A stretch of 64,000 nt of DNA, taken from NCBI GenBank assembly GCA_000168995.1, contig AAUX01000001.1, positions 186,001 to 250,000 of the forward strand. Direction: 5' to 3'. How positions within the stretch are numbered: position 1 is the first letter of the stretch; the number at the start of each line of letters is the position of its first letter. The notes beneath the pieces are model-generated. The model made no database searches, was not told where the DNA came from, and saw only the letters and a list, made by a program, of their open reading frames with translations. Position numbers and translations under genes: made by a program. The stretch is from Methylophilales bacterium HTCC2181 (GTDB lineage: Bacteria; Pseudomonadota; Gammaproteobacteria; Burkholderiales; Methylophilaceae). Below, one piece after another: positions 29,709-39,897 of the stretch.

Positions 29709-31136
29709 ATGGGTAAGGTTACTGGGTTTATGGATTTTCCTAGAGTCGCTGCAGAGAACGTTCCTCCTGCAGAGAGAGTAAAAAATTATAAAGAGTTTGT
29801 TTTGCACTTGTCTGACGAGGAAGCAAAAACTCAAGGGGCAAGATGTATGGATTGCGGCATCCCTTTCTGTAACAACGGATGCCCTGTGAACAACATTATC
29901 CCCGATTGGAACGACCTAGTTTTTCAACAAAATTGGAAGCAAGCAATTGAAGTGCTTCACTCTACAAACAATTTTCCAGAATTTACGGGAAGAATTTGTC
30001 CCGCACCTTGTGAGGCTGCATGCACTTTGAACATAAATGATGACCCAGTTGGTATTAAATCAATTGAACATGCCATTATTGATAAAGCCTGGGAAAATAA
30101 TTGGGTCATACCTCAACCTCCAAAAAACAAAACTGGTAAGAAAATAGCTATTGTAGGATCAGGCCCAGCAGGGATGGCTGCAGCGCAGCAACTTGCAAGA
30201 GTTGGTCACGACGTGGTTGTGCTAGAAAAAAATGATCGTATTGGTGGACTTCTTAGATATGGTATTCCTGACTTCAAAATGGAAAAATCTCATATCGATC
30301 GACGCGTTACCCAAATGGAAGCCGAGGGTGTTGTATTTAAAACCAATCAAAATGTAGGTGAAAACGTAGACCCAGAGCAATTGATTCATGATTATGATTC
30401 AGTTATTTTAGCGGGTGGTGCTGAGTGGCCAAGAGACCTTCCTGTTCCTGGAAGAGAACTAGATGGTGTACATTTTGCTATGGATTTTCTCCCCAATCAA
30501 AATAAAATTGTTGCAGGAGATGTGATAAAAGACCAAATTACTGCAACAGGAAAGAACGTTGTAGTTATTGGAGGCGGAGACACTGGCTCTGATTGTGTAG
30601 GCACTTCTAATCGACATGGAGCTGCATCGGTTTATCAGTTTGAACTTATGCCCCAACCTCCGGAAAAAGAAATCAAATCATTAGTGTGGCCTTATTGGCC
30701 ACTTAAGATGAGAACATCTAGTTCGCACGAAGAGGGATGCGAGAGAGATTGGTCTGTGGCTACCAAATCATTTATAGGTGAAAATGGAAAAGTAAAAGAA
30801 TTGGTTGCAGCCAGGGTGGAATGGAAAGATGGCAAGATGCAAGAAGTCCCTAATTCTGAATTTACTATGAAAGCAGATCTGGTCTTACTGGCTATGGGCT
30901 TTATTAGCCCACAACAAACTATTTTAGATAAGTTTGGTATTGATAAAGATGCTAGGGGTAATGCCAAGGCGGAAACCGAGGGTGAAAATTCATATACGAC
31001 ATCAAGAAGTAAGGTTTTTGCGGCAGGGGATATGCGTAGAGGCCAGTCATTAGTTGTATGGGCTATAAGAGAAGGACGGCAATGTGCCCGTTCTGTAGAT
31101 GAATTTTTGATGGGTTCAAGCAGCCTTCCCCGCTAA
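29709..31136 (+). CDS. gltD: Glutamate synthase small subunit
   Basis: The 475-residue flavoprotein passes electrons from NADPH to GltB. N-terminal cysteines that bind two 4Fe-4S clusters are visible in [15 protein letters not shown] and [14 protein letters not shown] binding is [20 protein letters not shown], and NADPH binding is [12 protein letters not shown]. It starts directly at the base after the gltB stop, preceded by an AAGGAGG Shine-Dalgarno sequence inside gltB. Length is typical. Confidence 0.98.
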   Translation: MGKVTGFMDFPRVAAENVPPAERVKNYKEFVLHLSDEEAKTQGARCMDCGIPFCNNGCPVNNIIPDWNDLVFQQNWKQAIEVLHSTNNFPEFTGRICPAPCEAACTLNINDDPVGIKSIEHAIIDKAWENNWVIPQPPKNKTGKKIAIVGSGPAGMAAAQQLARVGHDVVVLEKNDRIGGLLRYGIPDFKMEKSHIDRRVTQMEAEGVVFKTNQNVGENVDPEQLIHDYDSVILAGGAEWPRDLPVPGRELDGVHFAMDFLPNQNKIVAGDVIKDQITATGKNVVVIGGGDTGSDCVGTSNRHGAASVYQFELMPQPPEKEIKSLVWPYWPLKMRTSSSHEEGCERDWSVATKSFIGENGKVKELVAARVEWKDGKMQEVPNSEFTMKADLVLLAMGFISPQQTILDKFGIDKDARGNAKAETEGENSYTTSRSKVFAAGDMRRGQSLVVWAIREGRQCARSVDEFLMGSSSLPR

Positions 31137-31147
31137 TCTCAATATTA

Positions 31148-31303
31148 GTGAAACACTTTATTCTTCTTATGTTTTTATTCTTGTTTGGGTGTATGACGAC
31201 TGCTGCAGTAGTAGATACTGCTGGAGGTGCAGCAGTGTCAACTGGTGAGTTAGTTGTTGATACTATAGATTTAATAACTCCAGATATTTTTAGCGATGAC
31301 TAA
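31148..31303 (+). CDS. Tiny lipoprotein
   Basis: A GTG at 31148 opens a 51-residue frame. It begins with a hydrophobic signal ending in a lipobox (MFLFLFGC, acylated Cys 15), followed by a short Ala/Val/Asp-rich tail with repeated VVDT motifs and an acidic end. This resembles the short gammaproteobacterial lipoproteins of the NF038104 type. It sits between gltD and hemE on the same strand. The Shine-Dalgarno sequence is weak, so the start is inferred from the signal peptide. Confidence 0.6.
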   Translation: MKHFILLMFLFLFGCMTTAAVVDTAGGAAVSTGELVVDTIDLITPDIFSDD

Positions 31304-31317
31304 GCCATACTAATCTA

Positions 31318-32385
31318 ATGACACCTATTACAAATGATGTATTTCTAAAGACCCTAAAAAAAGAATCTACCCCCTACACTCCCGTATGGATGATGCGACA
31401 GGCTGGAAGATACCTCCCAGAATATCGAAAAACACGAAAGCATGCAGGGAGTTTTTTAGATTTATGTAAAAATGCAGATTTCGCTACTGAAGTAACTCTT
31501 CAGCCACTGGATAGGTACCCCTTATTAGACGCCGCTATATTATTTTCAGACATACTGACTGTACCTGATGCGATGGGTTTGGGGCTGCATTTTGTTGATG
31601 GTGAAGGGCCAAAGTTTCACTATCCGCTAATCGATGAACAGGCTATACAAAAGTTAGATGTGCCTAATGTAGAAGAGGATTTGGGATATGTTTTTAATGC
31701 AGTGAGATCAATAAAAACTGCACTTAATGGGCGTGTACCATTAATAGGTTTTGCAGGAAGCCCATGGACATTAGCTACCTACATGGTTGAAGGACAGGGA
31801 GGTACTGGATTTCTAAATATTAAGAAAATGTTATATTCTCGCCCAGATCTAATACAGCACATTCTTAAGGTGACTACAGAATCTGTTTCAATATATTTAG
31901 CAAAGCAAATAGAAGCTGGAGCTGATGCCGTAATGATTTTTGATTCCTGGGGCGGAGCCCTATCTCACCATGAATATGAAAGTCATTCGTTAAATTATAT
32001 GAAGGTGATTATCTCGAATTTAAATTTAATGGGTTTTGAAGACACTCCTAAAATAATCTTTACTAAAGGCGGAGGCCAATGGCTTGATCTTCAATCCCAA
32101 AGTGGTGCTGATGCACTCGGCATAGATTGGCAAACAGACTTAGGTAATGCTCGTAAAGTAGTGAACGACAAAATAGCCTTACAAGGCAATCTTGACCCGG
32201 CAATTTTATTGTCGGAGCCAAAAGCAATAAGGTCAGCTGTGCGAAATGTTTTAGATAGTTACGGCCATGGGGAAAGTCATATTTTTAATCTTGGGCATGG
32301 AATTACCCAATTTACCCCACCTGAAAATGTAGAATGTATGTTGGATGAAGTAAGAAGTTATAGTAAAAAATACCATAAGGCTTAA
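31318..32385 (+). CDS. hemE: Uroporphyrinogen decarboxylase
   Basis: The 355-residue enzyme removes four carboxyl groups from uroporphyrinogen III in heme synthesis. The N-terminal signature [16 protein letters not shown] and the internal [16 protein letters not shown] are both intact, as is the C-terminal [16 protein letters not shown]. It follows the tiny lipoprotein gene after 14 bases and is convergent with the symporter gene across 77 bases. No terminator was seen in that gap. Confidence 0.97.
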   Translation: MTPITNDVFLKTLKKESTPYTPVWMMRQAGRYLPEYRKTRKHAGSFLDLCKNADFATEVTLQPLDRYPLLDAAILFSDILTVPDAMGLGLHFVDGEGPKFHYPLIDEQAIQKLDVPNVEEDLGYVFNAVRSIKTALNGRVPLIGFAGSPWTLATYMVEGQGGTGFLNIKKMLYSRPDLIQHILKVTTESVSIYLAKQIEAGADAVMIFDSWGGALSHHEYESHSLNYMKVIISNLNLMGFEDTPKIIFTKGGGQWLDLQSQSGADALGIDWQTDLGNARKVVNDKIALQGNLDPAILLSEPKAIRSAVRNVLDSYGHGESHIFNLGHGITQFTPPENVECMLDEVRSYSKKYHKA

Positions 32386-32462
32386 TAGCCGGATTTCTTC
32401 CAACAGACTTGTCATTCTTTTCTCGGTGTGACTTAGACTTTAAAGAAATGTTAGCCAATAAA

Positions 32463-34031
32463 TCAATGATTTAAAGATTTATCGATACCGATACCCGTTT
32501 GCGATCGAAAGAATTGGGCGTCAAATTTTGCTTGTTCTAAATGAGCATATTTACTTTTATCAGTCACAGAAAAAAACCATATACCCATGAAGGTTAACGT
32601 CATTGAAAATAGAGCAGGATATTTATAAGGAAAAATTGCCTCCTCGTAATTAAACACGTCGACCCAAACAACTGGTCCTAAAACAACCAAGAAGATCGCA
32701 GATATAAGCCCGGCACTTCCACCAATAACTGCACCTCTAGTGGTAAGTTTTTTCCAATAAATAGATAGAAGTAGAATGGGAAAGTTAGTACTAGCCGCAA
32801 TAGCGAATGCCAAGCCGACCATGAATGCAACATTCTGACCTTCAAATGTTATCCCAAGAAGTATGGCTAGGAGACCTAAAAATACGGTAGCAATTTTAGA
32901 TACTTGCATCTCCTTTTTTTCACTAAAAGTAGCTCCACTAAAAACATTGGCATATAGGTCATGTGAAATAGCAGATGCACCAGCAAGTGTAAGGCCGGAC
33001 ACAACGGCTAATATTGTTGCAAAAGCTACCGCTGAAATAAAACCTAACAATAAGTCACCTCCAACGGCATGGGCTAGATGTATAGCAGCCATATTGTTAT
33101 TACCTATAAGCTGACCTAACTCATTGAGATATTGCGTATTTTTAGATACAAGAATAATGGCACCAAACCCAATGATAAAAGTTAATATATAGAAGTAACC
33201 AATAAATCCTGTGGCATAAACTACCGATTTTCGTGCTTCGACTGCGTCTTTGACTGTGAAGAAGCGCATTAAAATATGAGGGAGGCCTGCCGTTCCAAAC
33301 ATTAATGCTAACCCAAGCGATATAGCAGAAATTGGATCTGATATTAGACCCCCTGGAGCTAAAATATTGACACCTTTTGGGTGAATATTAATAGCAGCTT
33401 TAAAGAAATCATTCACGTTGAAGCTAAACTGAATTAACACCAATACGGCTATGAGAGTTGCCCCTGAAAGCAATAATATTGCTTTAATTATCTGAACCCA
33501 GGTTGTAGCTAGCATTCCTCCAAAAGTTACGTACAGTATCATTAGCGCACCAACAATCATTACTGCGCAGTAGTAAGGTAAGCCAAACAATAGCTCAATC
33601 AACTTCCCTGCTCCAACCATTTGGGCAATTAAGTATAAGATCACGGTGCACAAGGATCCGCAAGCAGCAAGCAATCTAATCGGTTTTTGCTGTAAACGAA
33701 AGGAAGCTACGTCAGCAAAACTATATTTCCCTAAATTTCTTAAAGGCTCAGCAATTAATAATAAAATTATAGGCCAGCCGATCAGAAACCCAATGGAGTA
33801 AATCAGCCCATCAAAACCGGTTAGATAGACCAGTCCTGATATCCCAAGAAAAGAAGCGGCAGACATAAAGTCACCTGAGATAGCTAACCCATTTTGAAAG
33901 CCTGTAATATCGCCACCAGCGGTATAAAAACTTTTTGCTGTCTGGGTTTTTTTTGCCGCCCAGTAGGTTATATATATAGTTATGCTTACAAATAAGACAA
34001 ACATTAAAATAGCTGTAATATTCAACCCCAT
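32463..34031 (-). CDS. Sodium:solute symporter, ActP (acetate permease)-like
   Basis: The 522-residue protein has about 13 membrane helices. SSS-family blocks include [27 protein letters not shown] near the start and a sodium-site region [19 protein letters not shown]. It is close to cation/acetate symporters (ActP), which import short carboxylates. A DUF485 gene abuts it, the standard ActP partner. A PQQ-type dehydrogenase heads the cluster, hinting that substrate or product of that enzyme may be carried. The substrate cannot be read from sequence. Confidence 0.85.
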   Translation of the reverse strand: MGLNITAILMFVLFVSITIYITYWAAKKTQTAKSFYTAGGDITGFQNGLAISGDFMSAASFLGISGLVYLTGFDGLIYSIGFLIGWPIILLLIAEPLRNLGKYSFADVASFRLQQKPIRLLAACGSLCTVILYLIAQMVGAGKLIELLFGLPYYCAVMIVGALMILYVTFGGMLATTWVQIIKAILLLSGATLIAVLVLIQFSFNVNDFFKAAINIHPKGVNILAPGGLISDPISAISLGLALMFGTAGLPHILMRFFTVKDAVEARKSVVYATGFIGYFYILTFIIGFGAIILVSKNTQYLNELGQLIGNNNMAAIHLAHAVGGDLLLGFISAVAFATILAVVSGLTLAGASAISHDLYANVFSGATFSEKKEMQVSKIATVFLGLLAILLGITFEGQNVAFMVGLAFAIAASTNFPILLLSIYWKKLTTRGAVIGGSAGLISAIFLVVLGPVVWVDVFNYEEAIFPYKYPALFSMTLTFMGIWFFSVTDKSKYAHLEQAKFDAQFFRSQTGIGIDKSLNH

Positions 34032-34333
34032 TACATACTTTGTGTTTTAATTAATTTTCTGATAATTGGCTCTAGTTTTTTATTGGCAAGATAAGAGTAT
34101 GTGAGGGTGACTAAGAAGATATGCAGGATTAAAATAAACCCAAGAATAATTCCAATAGAGAGCGATCCCGAACCAACTAGTTTGGAAAAGAGGTTAGGGT
34201 TAAATGCAATTACTCCAATAAAACCAAAATAAGGAGCGACGGTTAAAGTTATTAAGGGTAAAACGATTTCTCGCCGAGCTTTTTGTAGATCAGAAAATAA
34301 TTTTTTTATTTTTTTAATTGAGGCTATAGACAC
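34031..34333 (-). CDS. DUF485 membrane protein (YjcH-like)
   Basis: The 100-residue protein has two membrane helices ([20 protein letters not shown] and [20 protein letters not shown]), the DUF485 pattern. DUF485 proteins accompany ActP-type symporters, as yjcH does actP. The gene shares one base with the symporter start and overlaps the end of the dehydrogenase gene by 20 bases, so all three are coupled. Confidence 0.85.
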   Translation of the reverse strand: MSIASIKKIKKLFSDLQKARREIVLPLITLTVAPYFGFIGVIAFNPNLFSKLVGSGSLSIGIILGFILILHIFLVTLTYSYLANKKLEPIIRKLIKTQSM

Positions 34334-36059
34334 TGATAAAGTCTCCTTGCTTATACCCCATAATTTTATTTCCGCCAGACACTACAGCAATGTATTGCTT
34401 TCCATTGATCATATAGGATATAGCAGGTGCATTGACCCCAGCGTTTATTTTAGTTGACCAAAGCATCTCACCTGAGCCTCCATGAACCGCACTAAAGTTT
34501 CCATTGCCTTCGCCAACGAAAACTAGGTTACCCTTCGTTGCAAGTGTTCCGCCAAGTAAAGGTTGGTCAGTTCTATATTGCCATCGAATCTTTCCGTCAG
34601 TTAAGTTAACCGCAGATAAAAGCCCCCATTGATCGTCGTTAGTAGGCTCAGAACTGGTATATCTAACGGCTTTTCCATTCACTATCTTTTCGTGCCGAGT
34701 ATATTTAATTGGAGCATGAATCCCAGAAACATAAGCAAGATGCTGATCAATGTTGACACTCACTGGAGACCAGTTTGACCCCCCTAAAATTCCAGGATAA
34801 ATAGTTGTACCTTCTTCACTAGCTTCAGAGAACATATTATTTTGCGGGACAAAGGCTTCTGATTTTAAGAGCAATTCCCCTGTATTTCTGTTGTGAATAT
34901 AAAACCAGCCAGTTTTTCCGGCCTGCCCCACAGCGGGAATAATTTTACCTTTATGAATCGTATGAAAGATTACGGGGGGACTAGCTACATCGTAACCCCA
35001 AATATCATGAGGGACTTGTTGGTAATACCATTTTAGTTTTCCAGTATTGGCATCCAAGGCAACAAGTGAGACGGTATATAGATTATCCCCAGGCCTGCTT
35101 TGATCGCTCATCTGAGGAGATGGGTTTCCTGTCCCAAAAAATAATGTATGTGTGTCTTTATCAATAGCGGGGGTAGTCCATGCAGAGCCTCCACCATATT
35201 TTGCAGCATCGGGGTATTCAAGTAATGATTCTTTTTCGGTGAGCAAGTCTCTGTTTAATACCTCCCCATCTTTAGTATAGTTACTAAGATCTCCCTCCCA
35301 TCCTTCAGCAGGGATTGTATCAAATTGCCAGACTTGTTTCCCAGAATAGATATCATAAGCCGCTAAAAAACCAGGTCGACCAAACCTTCCTGCTACTCCT
35401 ACTACAGCCCCTAGGGGGGCATCTTTTTCACGACCCTCAACATGCAAGCCGTAACCGACTCCAGTAATGCCGACAATCACTTTATTTTCATAGACTACCG
35501 GCGCCATTGAGATGCCTACGCCTGTTCCACCGCTGATTTTCTTTTCTCGATTTGGATCGCTCGGATTTAATGCACTGATGGACTCTGTGCCTACAATATT
35601 TTCTACTACATTAATATCCCATAATTTATGACCCGTTTTAATATCGAGGGATATAAGCCTTGCATCTACGGTGCCCATAAATAATTGTTCACCATGCACT
35701 GCTACACCACGATTAGTTGGGCCACAACACATTTTCCAATCTCGGTTACGATCGTGCTCGTAGCGCCAAATGACTTTTCCGGTCTTGGCATTCATAGCAA
35801 GAACATGGTTGTAAGGCAGAGAAATGTACATAATTCCATCTTGAACGATTGGCGTAGCCTGAAAGGTTGCTTTAATACCTGTTTGATATTGCCAGGCTAA
35901 TTTTAGGCCTTGAACATTTTTATTGTTAATTTGATCTAGGCGAGAATAGCGTTGGTTTGTATGGTCTTGTCCATAAGATGACCAGTCTGAGTTTGGTTGT
36001 TGGCAGCCTACCAGACAAACTATAAGGGAAAAGAGGACAATTTTATTTAAGGTGATCAT
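34314..36059 (-). CDS. PQQ-type quinoprotein dehydrogenase, lipoprotein, altered active site
   Basis: The 581-residue eight-bladed propeller belongs to the methanol/alcohol dehydrogenase group. An N-terminal lipobox (CLVGC, C19) predicts membrane anchoring, and there is no cytochrome domain. The vicinal cysteine pair C111-C112 (WKMCCGPTNRG) that stacks on PQQ is kept, as are tryptophan-docking-type motifs and N312 in FFGTGNPSP. At the catalytic Asp position (HDxWDxD in relatives) it has G355 in HDIWGYD, while D357, equivalent to the lanthanide-associated Asp of XoxF, is present. The metal-ligand Glu of GAELG appears to be G202. It may therefore be inactive, or work differently. Substrate unknown. 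Confidence 0.75.
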   Translation of the reverse strand: MITLNKIVLFSLIVCLVGCQQPNSDWSSYGQDHTNQRYSRLDQINNKNVQGLKLAWQYQTGIKATFQATPIVQDGIMYISLPYNHVLAMNAKTGKVIWRYEHDRNRDWKMCCGPTNRGVAVHGEQLFMGTVDARLISLDIKTGHKLWDINVVENIVGTESISALNPSDPNREKKISGGTGVGISMAPVVYENKVIVGITGVGYGLHVEGREKDAPLGAVVGVAGRFGRPGFLAAYDIYSGKQVWQFDTIPAEGWEGDLSNYTKDGEVLNRDLLTEKESLLEYPDAAKYGGGSAWTTPAIDKDTHTLFFGTGNPSPQMSDQSRPGDNLYTVSLVALDANTGKLKWYYQQVPHDIWGYDVASPPVIFHTIHKGKIIPAVGQAGKTGWFYIHNRNTGELLLKSEAFVPQNNMFSEASEEGTTIYPGILGGSNWSPVSVNIDQHLAYVSGIHAPIKYTRHEKIVNGKAVRYTSSEPTNDDQWGLLSAVNLTDGKIRWQYRTDQPLLGGTLATKGNLVFVGEGNGNFSAVHGGSGEMLWSTKINAGVNAPAISYMINGKQYIAVVSGGNKIMGYKQGDFISVYSLN

Positions 36060-36896
36060 TTAGATAAAGGCGTGCACTGGCAAGTTAAGAACTCTTATTT
36101 TATCAGCAATTTGATTTAGCTCGATTTGAGTTAGACGTTCAATTTCTAAGGTAATATTTTGTTCCGATGGCCTTGCAAGACTATATAAATGAATACCACT
36201 TAATTGATCTTCGTAATTTTTCAGAAAATCAATGTAGGCATTGATACTTTTTTTAGAGGGTAGTTTCCCACCCACTTTAATAAGACAAGTTTGTATAATG
36301 GTAGGTGAGACAGATAAAGATGCCTCAAGATTTTTTGCTGTCATACCTAGGCTACCATTTATTTGATTGATTAATTTAACCTCATCATGAATTACGCTAT
36401 CAATTTTAAACCATACTTCTTTTTTCATCGATTGAATGAAATCCCAACCACTTTGTACTGATTTATCGCACATATTGCTACCATTGGTAATAATGCGCAT
36501 TGTTAGCTGGCTTTCTAACTTATAATCTTTTACTGCCTCTACTACTATACTTACAATATCCGAAAATTCTTTGGCTGCTGTTGGTTCACCATTTCCAGAA
36601 AAGGCGATGTCTTTGAAGGCAGTTCCAGGATTGGTATGTTTAGATAAAAAATTATTTTGAGTAATTTCTTCTAGCCAAAAATAGAGTTCTTTTTTAAGCA
36701 GAGGAATATCAATAGCTTCTGGCTTACCTCTTGTAAGGTTGGGAATCTCACAATAAATACACTGCCAGTTACATGCATTATTGGTGTTTAGATTAATGCC
36801 AAGTGATAAGCCTCCAGCTCGTCTTGATACGACCGGATAAATGTATTTCTTATCGAAAATTTTTCGATCATGATTAATGGTACTCAAGGTTGCCAT
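36060..36896 (-). CDS. Radical SAM protein
   Basis: The 278-residue protein carries the radical-SAM cluster motif CNWQCIYC (C42, C46, C49), preceded by LSLGINLNTNN. The GNGEPT motif in IAFSGNGEPTAAKEF and the barrel with ITNGSNM follow. This resembles the COG0731-like group, whose substrates vary and are mostly unknown. It starts 24 bases after the GH13 gene and ends directly before the dehydrogenase start. No C-terminal SPASM cluster is seen. A link to PQQ or tRNA chemistry would be a guess. Confidence 0.8.
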   Translation of the reverse strand: MATLSTINHDRKIFDKKYIYPVVSRRAGGLSLGINLNTNNACNWQCIYCEIPNLTRGKPEAIDIPLLKKELYFWLEEITQNNFLSKHTNPGTAFKDIAFSGNGEPTAAKEFSDIVSIVVEAVKDYKLESQLTMRIITNGSNMCDKSVQSGWDFIQSMKKEVWFKIDSVIHDEVKLINQINGSLGMTAKNLEASLSVSPTIIQTCLIKVGGKLPSKKSINAYIDFLKNYEDQLSGIHLYSLARPSEQNITLEIERLTQIELNQIADKIRVLNLPVHAFI

Positions 36897-36920
36897 CTAT
36901 TTTCTTCAGCTGTTATTTTC

Positions 36921-38669
36921 TTACATGATACTTGATTTGTTCGTTATCCACATCGACTGATAGGGAGTTAACATCAATTTACCATGTGATCTTTCTAACT
37001 TGGTACCTGAAATTAAATCTAACCAACTATCTGTCTCTACCAAGTTAAGATCTGATAATTGTATAGCTATCCTCTGGTTTGAAATATTATGAATAGAAAA
37101 TATGCTTTGAGTTCGATCAAGACTTTGTCGCCATAAAGCTAAAACACTATTCCCGAGACCAAGAGTAAATTGAGTGGCATTTGGATGAAATGCTCTCTGA
37201 CGCTTTCTTATGCCGATAAGCCTTAATAGCTCATAAAACATTCGTGAATGATGATTTTCGCTTAAAAGTATTTTTTCTAGTTCTTGCATTTGCCATTGAT
37301 GTCGATTGATACCTCGGTTTTTCCCACTATGCTTTACCTTTTCGTAGTCATTTTGTGTGGCAAGAAAGCTGTGAATATAAAAAGCAGGGATTCCTTCAAG
37401 AGACAACATAATAGTATGAGCAGATATAAACCTTGCTTCTTGATAACCGTCGTCTCCATCTTTAACATGAAGCTTTAGGGCATCAAAGAGAGCAATGTTG
37501 AGCTCATAGGGCCGCTGGCTATTTTCTTTTGTTCGGTAAGAGACTTTACCTCCGGCCCCTTCTATATTTTTTGCAAGCATGTCTATTTCTTCTTCTGTTA
37601 ATATCTCTTCTATGGGACGCAATCCAATTCCGTCATGACTCGCAATAAAGTTAAAATATGTTGTCCCAAATATTGCCGGCGGCATACCCATTAGCCATTG
37701 CTTAATTTTTCCAGATATACCATTCAACAGGGTATATAAGATTAACGGTGGCAAGGCGAAGTTATAAACTAGATGTGCTTCATTTCGATTACCAAAATAA
37801 GATAGATTTTCTCGGTTAGGAATGTTGGTTTCTGTGACAAGAAAAACTTCATGAGAATAAAAGTCTGTCAGCGTTCTAATGAGCCTAATAATTTCATGTG
37901 TCTGGGGGAGGTTGATACATTCCGTATTAATCTGTTTCCAGATAAAAGCTACTGCATCTAATCTAAATATCTTTGTGCCCCGCTCAAGGTAGGTCCTAAC
38001 TATATCAATTATTTCGACTAACACCGCAGGGTTAGAAAAGTTTAGATCTGGTTGATCGTGACTAAATGTTGACCATACGTATTTCTTCCCATTAATTGTA
38101 TTTACCTCTTGTAGCACGTTACTAGTTCTTGGCCTAACCACTTTTTGGGTGTCGATTAGAGGGTCAACGGATAGAAAGTAATGCTGCCCGGGATTCTTGC
38201 CATTTTTAAATTGATCAAACCATTGGCTTCTTGATGAGACATGGTTAATTACCAGGTCACTCATTAGTTTATAGGTTGTAGCAATTGCTTCAATATCTTC
38301 CCAAGATCCAAAAGCATCATTAATTTTTTTGAAGTCAATAACAGCAAAGCCATCGTCTGAACTATAGGGGAAGTAGGGCAAGATATGCACAGTATTAATG
38401 TAGGATTGAATATGCTTATCTAGAAATTTTAGCAGTGTTTGCAGTGGAGCTTTCTCGTTTTCAACAATGCTATGAGCGTAAGTTATAAGGATTATATCTG
38501 ATGAGTCCCATTTACTTAGATTAGGATTGGGAGAAATGAGATCTCGGCCTTGGAAAAATACAGCAATGATTTTTTCTGAGAGCGCGTAGTTATCGTTATT
38601 TACATATATTTGATTGAGGTGATGATAAATCTTTTCTCTTAATTCATCCTCAAGGGACAGACTTGCCAT
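36921..38669 (-). CDS. GH13_18 phosphorylase, probable glucosylglycerate phosphorylase
   Basis: The 582-residue (beta/alpha)8 enzyme resembles sucrose phosphorylase and its relatives. Likely catalytic residues are nucleophile D238 (IFRLDAVAF), acid/base E280 (VFLVTETN) and D346 (FIASHDGIG). Substrate loops include LPYFPYSSDDGFAVIDF. Its place directly after a glucosyl-3-phosphoglycerate synthase-like gene and a phosphatase suggests phosphorolysis of glucosylglycerate to glucose-1-phosphate and glycerate. Sucrose phosphorylase activity cannot be excluded from the sequence alone. Confidence 0.75.
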   Translation of the reverse strand: MASLSLEDELREKIYHHLNQIYVNNDNYALSEKIIAVFFQGRDLISPNPNLSKWDSSDIILITYAHSIVENEKAPLQTLLKFLDKHIQSYINTVHILPYFPYSSDDGFAVIDFKKINDAFGSWEDIEAIATTYKLMSDLVINHVSSRSQWFDQFKNGKNPGQHYFLSVDPLIDTQKVVRPRTSNVLQEVNTINGKKYVWSTFSHDQPDLNFSNPAVLVEIIDIVRTYLERGTKIFRLDAVAFIWKQINTECINLPQTHEIIRLIRTLTDFYSHEVFLVTETNIPNRENLSYFGNRNEAHLVYNFALPPLILYTLLNGISGKIKQWLMGMPPAIFGTTYFNFIASHDGIGLRPIEEILTEEEIDMLAKNIEGAGGKVSYRTKENSQRPYELNIALFDALKLHVKDGDDGYQEARFISAHTIMLSLEGIPAFYIHSFLATQNDYEKVKHSGKNRGINRHQWQMQELEKILLSENHHSRMFYELLRLIGIRKRQRAFHPNATQFTLGLGNSVLALWRQSLDRTQSIFSIHNISNQRIAIQLSDLNLVETDSWLDLISGTKLERSHGKLMLTPYQSMWITNKSSIM

Positions 38670-38673
38670 ACAG

Positions 38674-39894
38674 CTAGGAGAACTCTTCCATATCTTTTTT
38701 TACTGCCTCCAATATTTCCTCTCTTAATTCTGGTAAGGCGCTATTAACTCTTGTCCAGCTAGGGATAAATGGTGTTTCCATCGGGTGTTCTAGGAAATGA
38801 AGACCGGCATTCATGATATTTTCTGCAAATAGTTCTACAGCTTTTTCTTCTGCATGGATATCAAAATTGAGCCCGTTCATTTTTGCGTCATTATTATAAG
38901 TTTCTACAAAGTCTAACGCGGTGCGGAAGTATGTTGCTTTTATTGATCTAAAGGCCTCGTTGTTAAAAACTAAGCCTGTGGTAGCTAATTTTCTGAAGAT
39001 CGATTTACTTATATCTATAGACATTTTAGATAATCCTTTACTTGCATCCGCCTCACTAAGATCTTGGTGCTTGTGATCATATTTATCGGCTATATCGACC
39101 TGGCATATGCGGTTATTTGCATAGTTACGATTCATTTCAGATAACACACCAATCTCTAATCCCCAGTCACTAGGTATTCTAATATCGTTTAATACATCTG
39201 TTCTTAGAGAAAATTCACCTGACAATGCATATCGGTAGCTATTTAAGTATTCTAAATATTCATTAGCAGGAAACATCTTCATTAGTGATCGAATTAACGG
39301 TGTTACTAGCAAACGACAAACTCGACCATTAATTTTGTCTTTTGATACCCGTGAGTAATAACCCTTACAGAACTGATAGTTAAAATCAGGATTGGCAACA
39401 GGATAAATGAGGCGTGCTAACATATCTCGTGTGTAGGTCACAATATCGCAATCGTGAAGTGCAACGGACTCTACTTTTGAGGAGGCTAGAATATAACCAA
39501 AGCAATACCAAACATTTCTTCCTTTACCCATCTCTTGAGGAGCTATCTTCATTTTTTGTAATTTTTTGTCTAACGCCTTTAGTCTGGGGCCATCGTTCCA
39601 TAAGATCACATGATCCTGAGGAAGTTTAGCAAAGTAATTAATAGCATCTTTGTACTCATATTTAGTAGCTCGGTCCAGGCCAATAACGATTTGACTCAAA
39701 TATTTAACTTGAGTTAATTCATCTACAATTTTTGATAGTGCCGGAGATAAAAGTTCTGAATAAAGTGATGGTAGTACAAGGCCCATAGGGCGTACTTTTG
39801 AAAAAGCGAGTAGTTCTTTTTCAAGGCTTTCCGTATCTTGAACCCTCAGATTATGTAGGTTCGTAATAATGCCATTCTGATAAAAATCACTCAT
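38674..39894 (-). CDS. gpgS: Glucosyl-3-phosphoglycerate synthase-like glycosyltransferase (GT81)
   Basis: The 406-residue GT-A enzyme shows QIVIGLDRAT, WNDGPRL, a GKGRNVWYCFGY block and the metal-binding DCD in VALHDCDIVTYTRDML. This pattern fits GpgS, which joins a nucleotide-activated glucose with 3-phosphoglycerate. A mannosyl/glucosyl-phosphoglycerate phosphatase homologue lies 3 bases upstream, and a GH13 phosphorylase follows after 4. The product, glucosylglycerate, is a compatible solute of marine bacteria. Mannosyl transfer is possible but less likely. Confidence 0.8.
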   Translation of the reverse strand: MSDFYQNGIITNLHNLRVQDTESLEKELLAFSKVRPMGLVLPSLYSELLSPALSKIVDELTQVKYLSQIVIGLDRATKYEYKDAINYFAKLPQDHVILWNDGPRLKALDKKLQKMKIAPQEMGKGRNVWYCFGYILASSKVESVALHDCDIVTYTRDMLARLIYPVANPDFNYQFCKGYYSRVSKDKINGRVCRLLVTPLIRSLMKMFPANEYLEYLNSYRYALSGEFSLRTDVLNDIRIPSDWGLEIGVLSEMNRNYANNRICQVDIADKYDHKHQDLSEADASKGLSKMSIDISKSIFRKLATTGLVFNNEAFRSIKATYFRTALDFVETYNNDAKMNGLNFDIHAEEKAVELFAENIMNAGLHFLEHPMETPFIPSWTRVNSALPELREEILEAVKKDMEEFS

Positions 39895-39897
39895 ATG

